Source: an uncultured Pelagibacteraceae bacterium
Lineage (GTDB): Bacteria > Pseudomonadota > Alphaproteobacteria > Pelagibacterales > Pelagibacteraceae
DNA: 64,000 nucleotides
Assembly (NCBI GenBank): GCA_902594255.1
Contig: CACJLN010000005.1
Span: forward strand, 1 to 64,000
Direction of reading: 5' to 3'
The position numbers and the translations under genes were made by a program. Of this stretch, positions 8,652 to 22,000 are shown piece by piece. The notes under the pieces are model-generated. The model searched no databases, was not told where the DNA came from, and was given only the letters and a program-made list of their open reading frames with translations. Numbering within the stretch: position 1 is the first letter of the stretch; each line of letters opens with the position of its first letter.

Positions 8652-10418
8652 ATGCCTAGCTATAATGCACCAGTCAAAGATATGATGTTTCTATATGAGA
8701 AACTAAGGGATAATAAAAATTATAATGAATTAGAGAAATATAAAGAAGTTACCTCAGAGTTAGTAAAGGATATCTTAGAGGAAGCTGCAAAAATAAATCA
8801 AAATTTAATTTTACCTCTTGCAAAAGCTGGAGATGAAAATCCAGCTATATTAGAAAATGGAGTAGTAAGAACACCCCCAGGATATAAAGAAGCTTATAAG
8901 AAATATATCGAGGATGGTTGGACTTCGTTATCTTGTGATCCAAAATACGGAGGACAAGGTATGCCTAGAACAGTGAGTGCATTTTTTGATGAAATGTTAT
9001 CTTCAGCTAGTCTAGCATTTAAACTTTATAGTGAATTATCACTTGGTGCCTACAATTGTATTCACCACCATGCCCCAGATGAAATTAAAGATAAATATCT
9101 TCCAAAAATGGTTGAGGGAAAATGGAGTGGCACTATGTGTTTAACAGAACCAGTTTGTGGAACGGATTTAGGTTTACTTAAAACAAAAGCTGTAGAGCAA
9201 CCCGATGGAACATACAAAATCACTGGCCAAAAAATATTTATTACATCTGGTGATCATGATTTAACAGAAAATATAATTCATCTTGTAATAGCAAGAGCAT
9301 CAGATTCACCGAAAGGTACTAAGGGAATAAGTTTATTTTTAGTCCCAAAATTTATTGTAAAAGAAGATGGAACAATTGGCGCTAGAAATGGAATATCTAC
9401 AGGATCAATAGAGACAAAAATGGGTATTAAAGGTTCAGCTACTTGCGTTTTAAATTTTGATGATGCAACTGGAATTATGATTGGTCCTAAAAATAAAGGA
9501 CTAAGTCAAATGTTTACAATGATGAATTTAGAAAGAATTGTCGTTGGAATTCAAGGTTTAGGAATTTCAGAAATTGCTTATCAAAATTCATTGAGTTATG
9601 CCAAAGAGAGAAAGCAAGGAAAAAGCAACAATAATAAATCGCAAAATGGAAATGCTGATGCAATTATTGAACATGCAGATATACGTAAAACATTGTTGAA
9701 CATGAAATCTATAATTGAGGGAGAGAGAGCATTATGTTTCTGGTTATCACAACAAACTGAAGTAAGTTTAAATCACGATGATCAGAAAATAAAACAAGAT
9801 GCTTCAGACATGGTCTCATTAATGACACCTGTTGTAAAATCTTTATTTTCAGATTTAGGAATGGAGATTACAAGCGATGCAATGCAAATTTTTGGTGGGT
9901 ATGGCTATACTAAAGATCAAGGTATAGAGCAATTATATAGAGATAACAGAATTACACCAATTTACGAAGGAACAAATTCTGTTCAAGCTGCTGATTTAGT
10001 TTTTAGAAAATTATTAAATAAGAATGGAAATATAATAGATAAATTTTTAGATTTAGTTAAAACTGAAACAAATTCAAATAACGAAAAAGTCAAGCCATTT
10101 ATAAAAGAATTTAATTATTATTTAAATGTACTTAAGAACTTTAGTGATTGGACTATTCAGAGATTAGAAACCAATAAAGATGATGTAAGCGCAGCTGCGA
10201 ATGATTATTTAAAAACTCTTGGCTATATATCATTAGCATTTTCATGGATAAAAGTTCTTAATATAAGTTTCAAAGACTATGAGGAGAATAGAAAATTTTA
10301 TGATGACAAAATAAATACTGCTAAATTTTATTTTGACAAAGTGCTACCAAGAGCTGAACAACATTATAAATCTGCAATTACCGGAAGTTTAAATATAATG
10401 AACTTCAAATTTAGTTAA
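8652..10418 (+). CDS. dmdC: acyl-CoA dehydrogenase; probable 3-methylmercaptopropionyl-CoA dehydrogenase (DmdC-type)
   Basis: Acyl-CoA DH motifs (MCLTEPVCGTDLG, KIFITSGDHDLTENIIHLVIAR, QIFGGYGYTKDQGIEQLYRDNRITPIYEGTNSVQ) and adjacency to an acyl-CoA ligase and dmdA. Confidence 0.85.
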   Translation: MPSYNAPVKDMMFLYEKLRDNKNYNELEKYKEVTSELVKDILEEAAKINQNLILPLAKAGDENPAILENGVVRTPPGYKEAYKKYIEDGWTSLSCDPKYGGQGMPRTVSAFFDEMLSSASLAFKLYSELSLGAYNCIHHHAPDEIKDKYLPKMVEGKWSGTMCLTEPVCGTDLGLLKTKAVEQPDGTYKITGQKIFITSGDHDLTENIIHLVIARASDSPKGTKGISLFLVPKFIVKEDGTIGARNGISTGSIETKMGIKGSATCVLNFDDATGIMIGPKNKGLSQMFTMMNLERIVVGIQGLGISEIAYQNSLSYAKERKQGKSNNNKSQNGNADAIIEHADIRKTLLNMKSIIEGERALCFWLSQQTEVSLNHDDQKIKQDASDMVSLMTPVVKSLFSDLGMEITSDAMQIFGGYGYTKDQGIEQLYRDNRITPIYEGTNSVQAADLVFRKLLNKNGNIIDKFLDLVKTETNSNNEKVKPFIKEFNYYLNVLKNFSDWTIQRLETNKDDVSAAANDYLKTLGYISLAFSWIKVLNISFKDYEENRKFYDDKINTAKFYFDKVLPRAEQHYKSAITGSLNIMNFKFS

Positions 10419-12035
10419 ATGAGTCATTACGATACCAATCTAGAAAAAAATAATGCAAATTATGTTCCTTTAACTCCTTTAACTTTCATCAAAAGGGCTA
10501 AAGAAATTTATCCAAATTATGAAGCTGTAATATATGAAGATCGAAAATATTCATGGAGCGAGGTCTATAAACGGACTGTTAAATTTGCGAGCGCGCTAAA
10601 CAAAATTGGCGTTAAAAAAGGTGACACTGTTTCATTTTTAGCTTTCAACACTCCTGAAATTTTTGAGGGTCATTATTCTGTGCCAATGACAGGGGCAGTT
10701 TTGAATACAATTAATATAAGATTAGATGCTAAAACGATTGCTTATATTTTAGATCATAGTGAAGCGAAAGTATTAGTTGTAGACAGACAGCTACATATAG
10801 AAGTTAAGAAAGCGTTAAGTGTTTTAAAAAGAAAAATTACCATCATTGATATTGTTGATAAATTTGCTGATCAATCTAAGTGTGAAAAAATTGGCGATTT
10901 AGAGTATGAAAGTTTTTTAAATACTGGTGATGAGGATTATGACTGGAAAATGCCAGAGGACGAGTGGCAAGCAATATCTTTGAGTTATACATCTGGAACC
11001 ACAGGCAACCCTAAAGGGGTAGTCTATCATCACAGGGGATCATATTTGATGTCTACTGGAAGTGCTGTTGCATGGAATATGCCTAATAGATTAAACTTTT
11101 TGACTATTGTGCCAATGTTTCATTGTAATGGCTGGGGGTATCCATGGACTGTTCCAATGTTAAATGGAAGAACGATTTGTCTAAGAAATATCGATATAAA
11201 AAAGATATTTGAATTAATTGATAAATATAACGTTACTCATTTTGGTGGCGCTCCTATTGTATTAAATATGATTACAGGTGCTCCTGAAGCTGACAGAAAA
11301 AAATTAAAACATAAAGTTTATGTACTCACAGCTGGAGCTCCTCCCCCAAGCATTATATTCAAAAAAATGAAAGAGCTTGGATTTGAGGTAATGCATGTTT
11401 ATGGATTAACCGAAACTTATGGACATGTCACCCAATGTGCATGGAATGATGAATGGAATAACTTTGATGAGGAAAAACAAAACGAAATAAAAGCGAGACA
11501 AGGGGTAAGGTACCCTAATACTGAGGGAATATCAGTGATGGATCCAGAAACAATGAAAGAAGTGCCCAAAGATGGAAAAACAATTGGCGAGATTATGATT
11601 AAAGGAAATGTTGTGATGAAAGGGTATTTCAAGGACAAAGATGCAACCAATAAAGCTATGGACGGTGGATGGTTTCATTCTGGTGATTTAGCAGTAATGC
11701 ATTCTGATGGTTACGTCAAAATTCAAGACAGATCTAAAGACATAATTATTTCAGGAGGAGAAAATATATCGTCAATAGAAATAGAAAATACTTTAGCAAA
11801 GCACCCTTCGGTTTCGATAGCTGCAGTAGTTGCTAAGCCTGACCAAAAATGGGGTGAGGTTCCATGTGCGTTTATTGAATTAGTAAAAGATAAGCTAGCT
11901 ACTGAGAAAGAATTAATCAGTTTTTGTAAAGAAACCCTTGCCGGATTTAAAGTTCCAAAGCAAGTTATTTTTTGTGAGCTACCAAAAACTTCGACTGGAA
12001 AAATTCAAAAATTTGAGTTAAGAAAAAAATTTTAA
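10419..12035 (+). CDS. dmdB: acyl-CoA synthetase; probable 3-methylmercaptopropionyl-CoA ligase (DmdB-type)
   Basis: AMP-binding motif SLSYTSGTTGNPKGVVYHHRG, VYGLTETYGH, GWFHSGDLAV, DRSKDIIISGGENISSIEIE; dmd context. Confidence 0.85.
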   Translation: MSHYDTNLEKNNANYVPLTPLTFIKRAKEIYPNYEAVIYEDRKYSWSEVYKRTVKFASALNKIGVKKGDTVSFLAFNTPEIFEGHYSVPMTGAVLNTINIRLDAKTIAYILDHSEAKVLVVDRQLHIEVKKALSVLKRKITIIDIVDKFADQSKCEKIGDLEYESFLNTGDEDYDWKMPEDEWQAISLSYTSGTTGNPKGVVYHHRGSYLMSTGSAVAWNMPNRLNFLTIVPMFHCNGWGYPWTVPMLNGRTICLRNIDIKKIFELIDKYNVTHFGGAPIVLNMITGAPEADRKKLKHKVYVLTAGAPPPSIIFKKMKELGFEVMHVYGLTETYGHVTQCAWNDEWNNFDEEKQNEIKARQGVRYPNTEGISVMDPETMKEVPKDGKTIGEIMIKGNVVMKGYFKDKDATNKAMDGGWFHSGDLAVMHSDGYVKIQDRSKDIIISGGENISSIEIENTLAKHPSVSIAAVVAKPDQKWGEVPCAFIELVKDKLATEKELISFCKETLAGFKVPKQVIFCELPKTSTGKIQKFELRKKF

Positions 12036-12048
12036 GAACATATTTTAG

Positions 12049-13158
12049 ATGAAAAGTTACCCAATTACAAAATCGAGAAGAGTAAGGAGTACACCTTTTA
12101 CATCTAGAATAGAAAAACAAGGAGTTACAGCTTATACAGTTTATAACCACATGTTATTACCAGCTGCATTTGGCTCAATAGAGGATTCATGTGAACATCT
12201 TAAAAAAGATGTGCAAGTTTGGGATGTAGCTGCTGAGAGACAAGTCGAAATTTTTGGTGAGGATGCAGCAAATCTTGTACAATTAATGACTTGTAGAGAT
12301 TTATCGAAATCAAAAATAGGGAGATGCTATTATTGTCCAATAATAGATGATAACGGCAACTTAGTAAATGATCCTGTAATTTTAAAGTTGGCTGAAAATA
12401 GATGGTGGATTTCAATAGCAGACTCAGATGTTATATTTTTTGCAAAAGGTTTAGCTGCAGGTAATAATTTTAAAGTTGAAATTTTCGAACCTAATGTTGA
12501 TATCATTGCTATTCAGGGACCAAAATCATTTGCTTTGATGGAAAAAGTTTTTGGCAAAAAGATAATAGAATTGAAGTTTTTTGGTTTTGATTATTTTGAT
12601 TTTAAAGGAACAAAACATTTAATTGCAAGATCTGGGTGGTCAAAACAAGGTGGTTTTGAGATCTATATAGAAAATACAGAGTCAGGCCTAGATTTATACG
12701 ATTATTTTTTTGAAATTGGTAAAGAGTTTAATTTGAAACCTGGATGCCCAAATCTTATAGAAAGAATTGAAAGTGGTCTTCTTTCTTATGGAAATGATTT
12801 TGACAATAACGACAATCCTTTTCAATGTGGTTTTGAAAAATACGTCAATTTAGATTCTGAGGTGACTTTTTTAGGAAAAGAAAAATTAAAGAAAATAAAA
12901 AAGGAGGGAATAAAGCGAAAATTAATGGGTGTTCACCTTGAAACGGATAAAATTAGTTTAACCAAATCTTTAAAGATTACAGATAATGAGGGTAACCTGA
13001 TGGGTGAGCTAAGATCTGCTTGTTATTCTCCTCATTTTAAAGAAGTTATAGGAATTGCAATGATTAATGAGCCATACTGTAAATCGTCCGTAAAGGGCAA
13101 GTTAAAAATTGATGGAAATTCCGTTAGTGTTAAAGTTTGCGATTTACCTTTCATCTAG
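12049..13158 (+). CDS. dmdA: dimethylsulfoniopropionate demethylase DmdA (GcvT-fold)
   Basis: [34 protein letters not shown]...[12 protein letters not shown]...[32 protein letters not shown]...[30 protein letters not shown] closely resembles Pelagibacter DmdA as recalled. Confidence 0.93.
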   Translation: MKSYPITKSRRVRSTPFTSRIEKQGVTAYTVYNHMLLPAAFGSIEDSCEHLKKDVQVWDVAAERQVEIFGEDAANLVQLMTCRDLSKSKIGRCYYCPIIDDNGNLVNDPVILKLAENRWWISIADSDVIFFAKGLAAGNNFKVEIFEPNVDIIAIQGPKSFALMEKVFGKKIIELKFFGFDYFDFKGTKHLIARSGWSKQGGFEIYIENTESGLDLYDYFFEIGKEFNLKPGCPNLIERIESGLLSYGNDFDNNDNPFQCGFEKYVNLDSEVTFLGKEKLKKIKKEGIKRKLMGVHLETDKISLTKSLKITDNEGNLMGELRSACYSPHFKEVIGIAMINEPYCKSSVKGKLKIDGNSVSVKVCDLPFI

Positions 13159-13172
13159 TATAAAAGCTAGAT
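13153..13172 (+). other. small inverted repeat at the dmdA stop / asd start junction
   Basis: ATCTAG-tataaaag-CTAGAT; 6-bp stem with 8-nt loop; overlaps dmdA stop and abuts asd ATG (13174). Confidence 0.45.
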
Positions 13173-13173
13173 C

Positions 13174-14181
13174 ATGAATATTGCAATAGTAGGAGCAACA
13201 GGAAATGTTGGTAGAAAAACTTTAGAACTTCTTGAAAAAAGAAATTTATCTATTGATCATTTATATTTGGTTGCTTCCTCAAAAAGTTCTGGAAAAAAAA
13301 TAAGTTTTAAAGGAAAAGACCATGAAGTTTTTGACCTAGAAACCTTTGACTTTTCTAAAGTAAAAATATCTTTTTTTGCTGCAGGAGGAATTATCTCAGA
13401 AAGATTTGCAGAAAAAGCAGCAAAACATTGTTTAGTTATTGATAATTCAAGTTATTATAGAATGGATCCAGATGTACCTTTAGTTGTTCCACAAGTAAAT
13501 TCTAATGATTTGAAAAAAATAAAAAAAAATATTATAGCAAATCCAAACTGCTCGACAGCTCAGTTAGTAATTGCTTTAAAACCATTACATGATTTATTTG
13601 TAATAAAAAGAGTAGTCGTTTCTACATATCAATCAGTATCAGGTGGTGGTAAAGCACCTATGGATGAATTAATTGAACAAACAAAATTAGTTTTAAGTAA
13701 AAAAAAAGTTAAATCCGAAAATTTTACTAAACAAATAGCATTTAATGCAATTCCTCATATTGATGTATTTTCGAATGATGGTTATACGAAAGAGGAATTA
13801 AAAATGAGCAACGAGACAAAAAAAATTTTGGATGATAAAATTAACTTGACAGCAACATGCGTGAGATTACCAATATCTGTATCTCATTCTGAGTCAGTTA
13901 ATTTGCAATTTGAAAAGCCATTTTCTCTAGAAAAAGTAAAAGAGGCACTAAATGACTTTGAAGGTTGCAAAGTGATAGATCAAAGAGAAGATGGTGGATA
14001 TATAACACCTTTGGAGGCAGAAGGAAAAGACGAAACGTTTATTTCAAGAATAAGGGAAGATCATACGATTAAAAATGGATTAAATCTTTGGATTGTTTCT
14101 GATAATCTTCTAAGAGGCGCGGCTTTGAATGCAGTAGAAATAGCAGAAAGATTAATTAAAAATAATTTTTATGGAAAATAA
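13174..14181 (+). CDS. asd: aspartate-semialdehyde dehydrogenase
   Basis: IAIVGATGNVGRKTLELLE, PNCSTAQLVIALKPLHD, VVSTYQSVSGGGKAPMDEL. Confidence 0.95.
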   Translation: MNIAIVGATGNVGRKTLELLEKRNLSIDHLYLVASSKSSGKKISFKGKDHEVFDLETFDFSKVKISFFAAGGIISERFAEKAAKHCLVIDNSSYYRMDPDVPLVVPQVNSNDLKKIKKNIIANPNCSTAQLVIALKPLHDLFVIKRVVVSTYQSVSGGGKAPMDELIEQTKLVLSKKKVKSENFTKQIAFNAIPHIDVFSNDGYTKEELKMSNETKKILDDKINLTATCVRLPISVSHSESVNLQFEKPFSLEKVKEALNDFEGCKVIDQREDGGYITPLEAEGKDETFISRIREDHTIKNGLNLWIVSDNLLRGAALNAVEIAERLIKNNFYGK

Positions 14182-14554
14182 AGAACCTTTATCACCTCAT
14201 ATTCAGATTTATAAGTGGCATATTTCATCATTGGTATCTATCTCACATAGAATAACAGGAATAATTAATATAATTGTAATTACCTTTATTTGTTTGTTAG
14301 CTTCTCTCCTTGTTCTTGGTCATAATAGTTATGAAATGATTAATTTATTTTTAATTTCAAAAATAGGAAAATTTTTTATTCTAGGAATCACATGGTCTTT
14401 TTGTTTTCAAGTTTTAAGTGAGATTAGACATTTAATTATGGATTTGGGTTACGGGTTTGAACTAAAGACAACAAAAATAACTGGTTTAATTGTTATATTT
14501 GGATCAGTATTGTTAACTGTGGTTTTTTTTTTAATTGCAAAAAATTTTTTATAA
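14171..14554 (+). CDS. sdhC: succinate dehydrogenase cytochrome b556 subunit
   Basis: PLSPHIQIYKWHISSLVSISHRITG and HLIMDLGYGFE motifs; upstream of sdhDAB. Confidence 0.93.
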   Translation: MENKEPLSPHIQIYKWHISSLVSISHRITGIINIIVITFICLLASLLVLGHNSYEMINLFLISKIGKFFILGITWSFCFQVLSEIRHLIMDLGYGFELKTTKITGLIVIFGSVLLTVVFFLIAKNFL

Positions 14555-14555
14555 A

Positions 14556-14879
14556 ATGATTGACGCAACAAAAAAATGGATTTTTTTAAAAATTAGTGGC
14601 GCAATATTAGTTCCGTCAATGTTATGGTTTATTATAAATTTTATAAAAATTTATGACCAAGAATATTCAGTTATGGTTAATTTTTTTGCAAACCCGTTGT
14701 CTAATTTTTTATTTAGCTTATTTATTATTAACGCGTATTTCTTTTCTGCTTTGAGTATTAGTGAGGTTTTTGAGGATTATATTAAAAATGAAAAAATCAA
14801 AAATGTCGCAAACAGACTTTTATATACATCAGCAGTGGTAATTCCTTTAATTACAATTATATTAATAAATAATTTATGA
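14556..14879 (+). CDS. sdhD: succinate dehydrogenase hydrophobic membrane anchor subunit
   Basis: Small 3-TM protein between sdhC and sdhA; start [15 protein letters not shown] chosen just after the sdhC stop. Confidence 0.85.
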   Translation: MIDATKKWIFLKISGAILVPSMLWFIINFIKIYDQEYSVMVNFFANPLSNFLFSLFIINAYFFSALSISEVFEDYIKNEKIKNVANRLLYTSAVVIPLITIILINNL

Positions 14880-16651
14880 GTTCATATAAAATAATAGATC
14901 ATGAATATGATGTAGTAGTATTGGGAGCTGGAGGCTCCGGTTTGAGAGCTGCTGTTGGTTTGAGTGAAGCTGGCTTAAAAACTGCATGTATTTCAAAAGT
15001 TTTTCCTACAAGAAGCCATACGTCTGCTGCTCAAGGTGGTATTTCTGCTGCTCTTGGAAATATGGGTGAAGATGATTGGCGTTGGCACATGTATGATACT
15101 GTGAAAGGAGCTGATTGGTTAGGCGATCAAGACAGTATTGAGTATTTGTGTAAAGAAGCACCTAAAGCAGTTATAGAGTTAGAAAAATATGGAGTTCCTT
15201 TTAGTAGAACAGAGGACGGAAAAATCTACCAAAGACCATTTGGTGGAATGACTAAAAATTATGGTAATGGAATTGTTCAAAGAACTTGTGCAGCTGCAGA
15301 TAGGACTGGCCATGCAATTTTACATACTTTGTATGGACAAGCCCTGAAACATAAAACAGAGTTTTTCATAGAGTATTTTGCATTAGATTTACTGATGAAA
15401 GATGGTGAGTGCAAAGGTTTAATTGCATGGAACTTAAATGATGGAACTATTCACAGATTTAGAGCTCACTCAGTAATCATTGCTACAGGTGGTTATGGCA
15501 AAGTTTACTATTCTGCAACTTCTGCACATACTTGTACTGGTGATGGAAATGCTATGGTTTTAAGAGCAGGATTACCATTGCAAGATATGGAATTTGTACA
15601 GTTTCATCCAACTGGAATATATGGTCATGGAACACTTATAACAGAAGGAGCAAGAGGTGAAGGAGGATATCTTACGAACTCTAAAGGTGAGAGGTTTATG
15701 GAAAGATACGCACCTAAAGCTAAAGATTTGGCATCTAGAGATGTAGTAAGTAGATCAATGTCAATAGAAATAAATGAAGGTAGAGGAGTTGGAAAAGATA
15801 AAGACCACGTCCATCTAAATTTAAGTCACTTAGATAAAGAGGTTATAGAAAGTAGATTACCAGGGATAACAGACGCTGCAAGATTATTTGCTAACGTAGA
15901 TGTAACTAAAGATCCAATTCCAGTAGTACCAACTGTACATTATAATATGGGTGGAATTCCAACTAATTATAAAGGCGAGGTTCTAACAGTTAATGGCTCT
16001 GAAAAAGTAGTTCCAGGTTTAATGGCAATAGGTGAAGCAGCATGTGTTTCAGTTCATGGCGCAAATAGACTAGGTTCTAACTCGTTAATCGATCTTGTAG
16101 TTTTTGGAAGAGCAGCCGCAAAAAGAGCTGCAGAAGTGATTAAGCCAGGAACACCTCACGAAGAAATTGGAGAGTCTGAAACGCAAAAATGTCTTGATAG
16201 GTTTGACAGAATTAGGAATGCGGATGGAGAAATAGGGACTGCAGAACTAAGACTATCAATGCAAAAAACAATGCAATCGAAATGTGCGGTTTTTAGAACT
16301 GAAAAAACACTTAAAGAAGGGGTTGACGAAATAAGAAAAACTTATGATGGATTAGAGTCTTTATCCGTAAAAGATAAATCATTAATATTTAACACTGATC
16401 TAGTTGAAACTTTAGAGTTTGATAATTTAATTAGACAGGCAGTTGCAACTGTAGACTCAGCCTATCACAGAAAAGAAAGTAGAGGAGCTCATGCAAGAGA
16501 GGATTTCCCAAAAAGAGATGACGATAAATTTATGCAACATACTCTTGCCTGGTGTAATGGCAAAGAGACAAAAATAAGCTATCGTGAAGTTCATAAATCA
16601 ACATTGACTAATGATGTACAATATTTTCCTCCACAAGAGCGAGTTTATTAA
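14876..16651 (+). CDS. sdhA: succinate dehydrogenase flavoprotein subunit
   Basis: [33 protein letters not shown] (covalent FAD His), [20 protein letters not shown]. Confidence 0.98.
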   Translation: MSSYKIIDHEYDVVVLGAGGSGLRAAVGLSEAGLKTACISKVFPTRSHTSAAQGGISAALGNMGEDDWRWHMYDTVKGADWLGDQDSIEYLCKEAPKAVIELEKYGVPFSRTEDGKIYQRPFGGMTKNYGNGIVQRTCAAADRTGHAILHTLYGQALKHKTEFFIEYFALDLLMKDGECKGLIAWNLNDGTIHRFRAHSVIIATGGYGKVYYSATSAHTCTGDGNAMVLRAGLPLQDMEFVQFHPTGIYGHGTLITEGARGEGGYLTNSKGERFMERYAPKAKDLASRDVVSRSMSIEINEGRGVGKDKDHVHLNLSHLDKEVIESRLPGITDAARLFANVDVTKDPIPVVPTVHYNMGGIPTNYKGEVLTVNGSEKVVPGLMAIGEAACVSVHGANRLGSNSLIDLVVFGRAAAKRAAEVIKPGTPHEEIGESETQKCLDRFDRIRNADGEIGTAELRLSMQKTMQSKCAVFRTEKTLKEGVDEIRKTYDGLESLSVKDKSLIFNTDLVETLEFDNLIRQAVATVDSAYHRKESRGAHAREDFPKRDDDKFMQHTLAWCNGKETKISYREVHKSTLTNDVQYFPPQERVY

Positions 16652-17430
16652 TGGTTCAATTAAATTTACCTGAAAATTCAAAAGTTAAAAAAGGTAAATA
16701 TTTTAAAGACACAACAGGTTCAAAAAATCTTAAAAAAGTAAACATTTATAGATGGGACCCATCCTCAGGAGAAAACCCAAGAATTGATACTTATGAGGTT
16801 GATATGGATAATTGTCCCTCAAAAGTGCTTGATATTTTAAATAAGATAAAAAATGAGATAGATCCAACTCTAGCATATAGAAGATCCTGTGCACACGGAG
16901 TTTGTGGTTCATGTGCAATGAACATGGGGGGTAAAAATGGCCTTGCATGCACAACACCGCATGCAGGAATAGAGGGTGATATTGATATTTATCCTCTGCC
17001 TCATTTAAAAGTGAAAAAAGATTTAATTGGTGACCTAGATGGTTTGTACAAACAATATAAGTCAATCGAACCTTGGTTAAAATCAAACTCTAAATCAGAA
17101 ACAAAGGAAATTTATCAATCAAAAGAAGATAGAGCAAAGTTAGATGGTGCTTATGAGTGTATAATGTGTGCATGTTGTTCAACGTCATGCCCTAGCTATT
17201 GGTGGAATGGGGATAAATATTTAGGTCCAGCTGTTTTACTACAAGCTTATAGATGGATTATAGATAGTAGAGATGATGAAAGACAAGCTAGGTTAAAAAA
17301 GGTTGCTGATGAGCTTAAACTTTATCGTTGTCATACAATTCTTAACTGTACAAGTGCTTGTCCTAAAGGATTAAACCCTGCAAAAGCTATAGCTGAAATA
17401 AAAAAAATGTTAGCAACAGCTAATATTTAA
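16651..17430 (+). CDS. sdhB: succinate dehydrogenase iron-sulfur subunit
   Basis: [58 protein letters not shown] clusters. Confidence 0.98.
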   Translation: MVQLNLPENSKVKKGKYFKDTTGSKNLKKVNIYRWDPSSGENPRIDTYEVDMDNCPSKVLDILNKIKNEIDPTLAYRRSCAHGVCGSCAMNMGGKNGLACTTPHAGIEGDIDIYPLPHLKVKKDLIGDLDGLYKQYKSIEPWLKSNSKSETKEIYQSKEDRAKLDGAYECIMCACCSTSCPSYWWNGDKYLGPAVLLQAYRWIIDSRDDERQARLKKVADELKLYRCHTILNCTSACPKGLNPAKAIAEIKKMLATANI

Positions 17431-17470
17431 ACAATAGACTAACAAGTATTTTTACTCTAAAAGATCGTTC

Positions 17471-19928
<2,458 letters not shown>

Positions 19929-19931
19929 ATA

Positions 19932-21092
19932 ATGAATATACATGAACATCAAGCTAAACAGATTTTAAAAAAATTTGGTGTAACAGTTCCGGAGGGAGTA
20001 TTTGGATTAACAGTCGAGGAACTTTTAGAGAAATGCAAGTCATTAAAAACAAATAAGTACGTTTTAAAAGCCCAAATTCATGCAGGTGGTCGAGGAAAAG
20101 CTGGGGGCGTTAAAATTTTAGATAATTTAAGTGAACTTGAAAAATCAGCAAAAGAGCTTTTTGGCAAGAAATTAATAACACATCAAACAGGACCAGAGGG
20201 ACGGGAAGTAAAAAGACTTTATGTTGAGGAGTCATCAAATATCGACAAAGAATTTTATTTATCTTGTTTGGTAGACAGAGCGTCTTCAAAAATTGCCTTT
20301 ATTTCTAGTGATCAAGGTGGAGTGGATATTGAGGAAGTGGCAAGTAAATCGCCTGATAAAATTTTAACAACTAAAGTTGAATTAAAAGAGGAAATTTCTG
20401 ATGAAGAGTGTGAAACTATTATTAAGATTTTTCAATTAAAAGGAAATTCAAAAAATGAGGCAATTTTTTTGATTAAATCTATTTATAAAATGTTTGTTAA
20501 AACAGATGCAAATATGGTTGAAGTAAACCCTTTAATTCTTACGAAAGAAGAAAAAATTATTTGTTTAGATGCTAAAGTAAATTTTGACAGCAATGCTCTT
20601 TTTAGGCAACCAGAAATTTTAGAATTAAGAGATTTGAATGAAGAAGAACCTGCAGAAATTGAAGCTAGCAAACATGATCTAGCATACATAAAATTAGATG
20701 GAAATATTGGATGTATGGTTAATGGTGCTGGTTTAGCTATGGCCACAATGGACATAATTAAACAATATGGAGAAGAGCCAGCAAATTTTTTAGATGTAGG
20801 AGGAGGAGCCTCTAAAGAAAAAGTTTCTGCTGCATTTAAGATTATTTTGTCTGATAAAAATGTAAAAGGAATTTTGATTAATATTTTTGGTGGCATTATG
20901 AGATGTGATGTCCTCGCTCAAGGTGTAGTGGATGCAGCAAAAGAAATTAATATTGAAGTTCCACTAGTTGTAAGATTAGCTGGTACAAATTTTAAAGAGG
21001 GTAAAGAAATTTTAGATAATTCAGGTTTAAAATTAATTTCTGCTGAAAACCTTGACGATGCAGCAAAAAAGATTGTTGAGGCTATAAAATAA
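19932..21092 (+). CDS. sucC: succinyl-CoA synthetase beta subunit
   Basis: [48 protein letters not shown]. Confidence 0.97.
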   Translation: MNIHEHQAKQILKKFGVTVPEGVFGLTVEELLEKCKSLKTNKYVLKAQIHAGGRGKAGGVKILDNLSELEKSAKELFGKKLITHQTGPEGREVKRLYVEESSNIDKEFYLSCLVDRASSKIAFISSDQGGVDIEEVASKSPDKILTTKVELKEEISDEECETIIKIFQLKGNSKNEAIFLIKSIYKMFVKTDANMVEVNPLILTKEEKIICLDAKVNFDSNALFRQPEILELRDLNEEEPAEIEASKHDLAYIKLDGNIGCMVNGAGLAMATMDIIKQYGEEPANFLDVGGGASKEKVSAAFKIILSDKNVKGILINIFGGIMRCDVLAQGVVDAAKEINIEVPLVVRLAGTNFKEGKEILDNSGLKLISAENLDDAAKKIVEAIK

Positions 21093-21968
21093 ATGTCAGT
21101 TTTAGTAAATAAGAACACTAGACTAATTTGCCAAGGTTTTACTGGTTCACACGGTACTTTTCATTCTGAACAAGCTATCAAATACGGAACAAAATTAGTT
21201 GGTGGCGTTACTCCTAAAAAAGGTGGTCAAAAACATTTAGGATTACCTGTTTTTAATACGGTGAAAGAGGCAAAAGATGCTGAGAATGCTAATGCTTCTA
21301 TGATTTATGTGCCAGCTAAATTTGCAGCTGAAGCAATTATTGAGTCAATTGATGCATCAATTGAACTGATTGTTTGTATAACTGAAGGAATTCCCATCCA
21401 AGATATGTTAAAAGTGAAACAAAGATTATCAAAATCAAAAAGTAGATTAATAGGTCCAAATTGCCCAGGAATTATTACTCCAGAGGAATGTAAGATTGGA
21501 ATAATGCCAGGTAATATTCATAAAAAAGGAAGTGTGGGAATAGTATCAAGATCTGGTACTTTAACTTACGAAGCAGTTGCTCAAACCACTGAAAATGGTT
21601 TAGGCCAATCGACTTGTATTGGAATAGGTGGTGATCCTATTAACGGTACAAATTTTATAGATTGTTTAGATTTATTTTTAAATGATGAGGAAACACAGTC
21701 TATACTAATGATTGGAGAAATTGGAGGAACTGCAGAAGAAGAAGCCGCAGACTTTATAAAGAATCATAAAATAAAAAAACCAATTGTTGGATTTATTGCT
21801 GGTATCACAGCTCCACCAGGAAGAAGAATGGGTCACGCTGGTGCAATAATTTCTGGAGGCAAGGGGGGTGCAGAGGAAAAGATGAAAAAGATGGAGGAAT
21901 GTGGAATAACTATGGCAAACTCACCCTCAAAAATTGGAAAAACATTGTTCAATAAATTGTCTAATTGA
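21093..21968 (+). CDS. sucD: succinyl-CoA synthetase alpha subunit
   Basis: [58 protein letters not shown] (phospho-His). Confidence 0.97.
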   Translation: MSVLVNKNTRLICQGFTGSHGTFHSEQAIKYGTKLVGGVTPKKGGQKHLGLPVFNTVKEAKDAENANASMIYVPAKFAAEAIIESIDASIELIVCITEGIPIQDMLKVKQRLSKSKSRLIGPNCPGIITPEECKIGIMPGNIHKKGSVGIVSRSGTLTYEAVAQTTENGLGQSTCIGIGGDPINGTNFIDCLDLFLNDEETQSILMIGEIGGTAEEEAADFIKNHKIKKPIVGFIAGITAPPGRRMGHAGAIISGGKGGAEEKMKKMEECGITMANSPSKIGKTLFNKLSN

Positions 21969-22000
21969 AAAATTTTCCGCTAGGTTTATATTGATTACAA

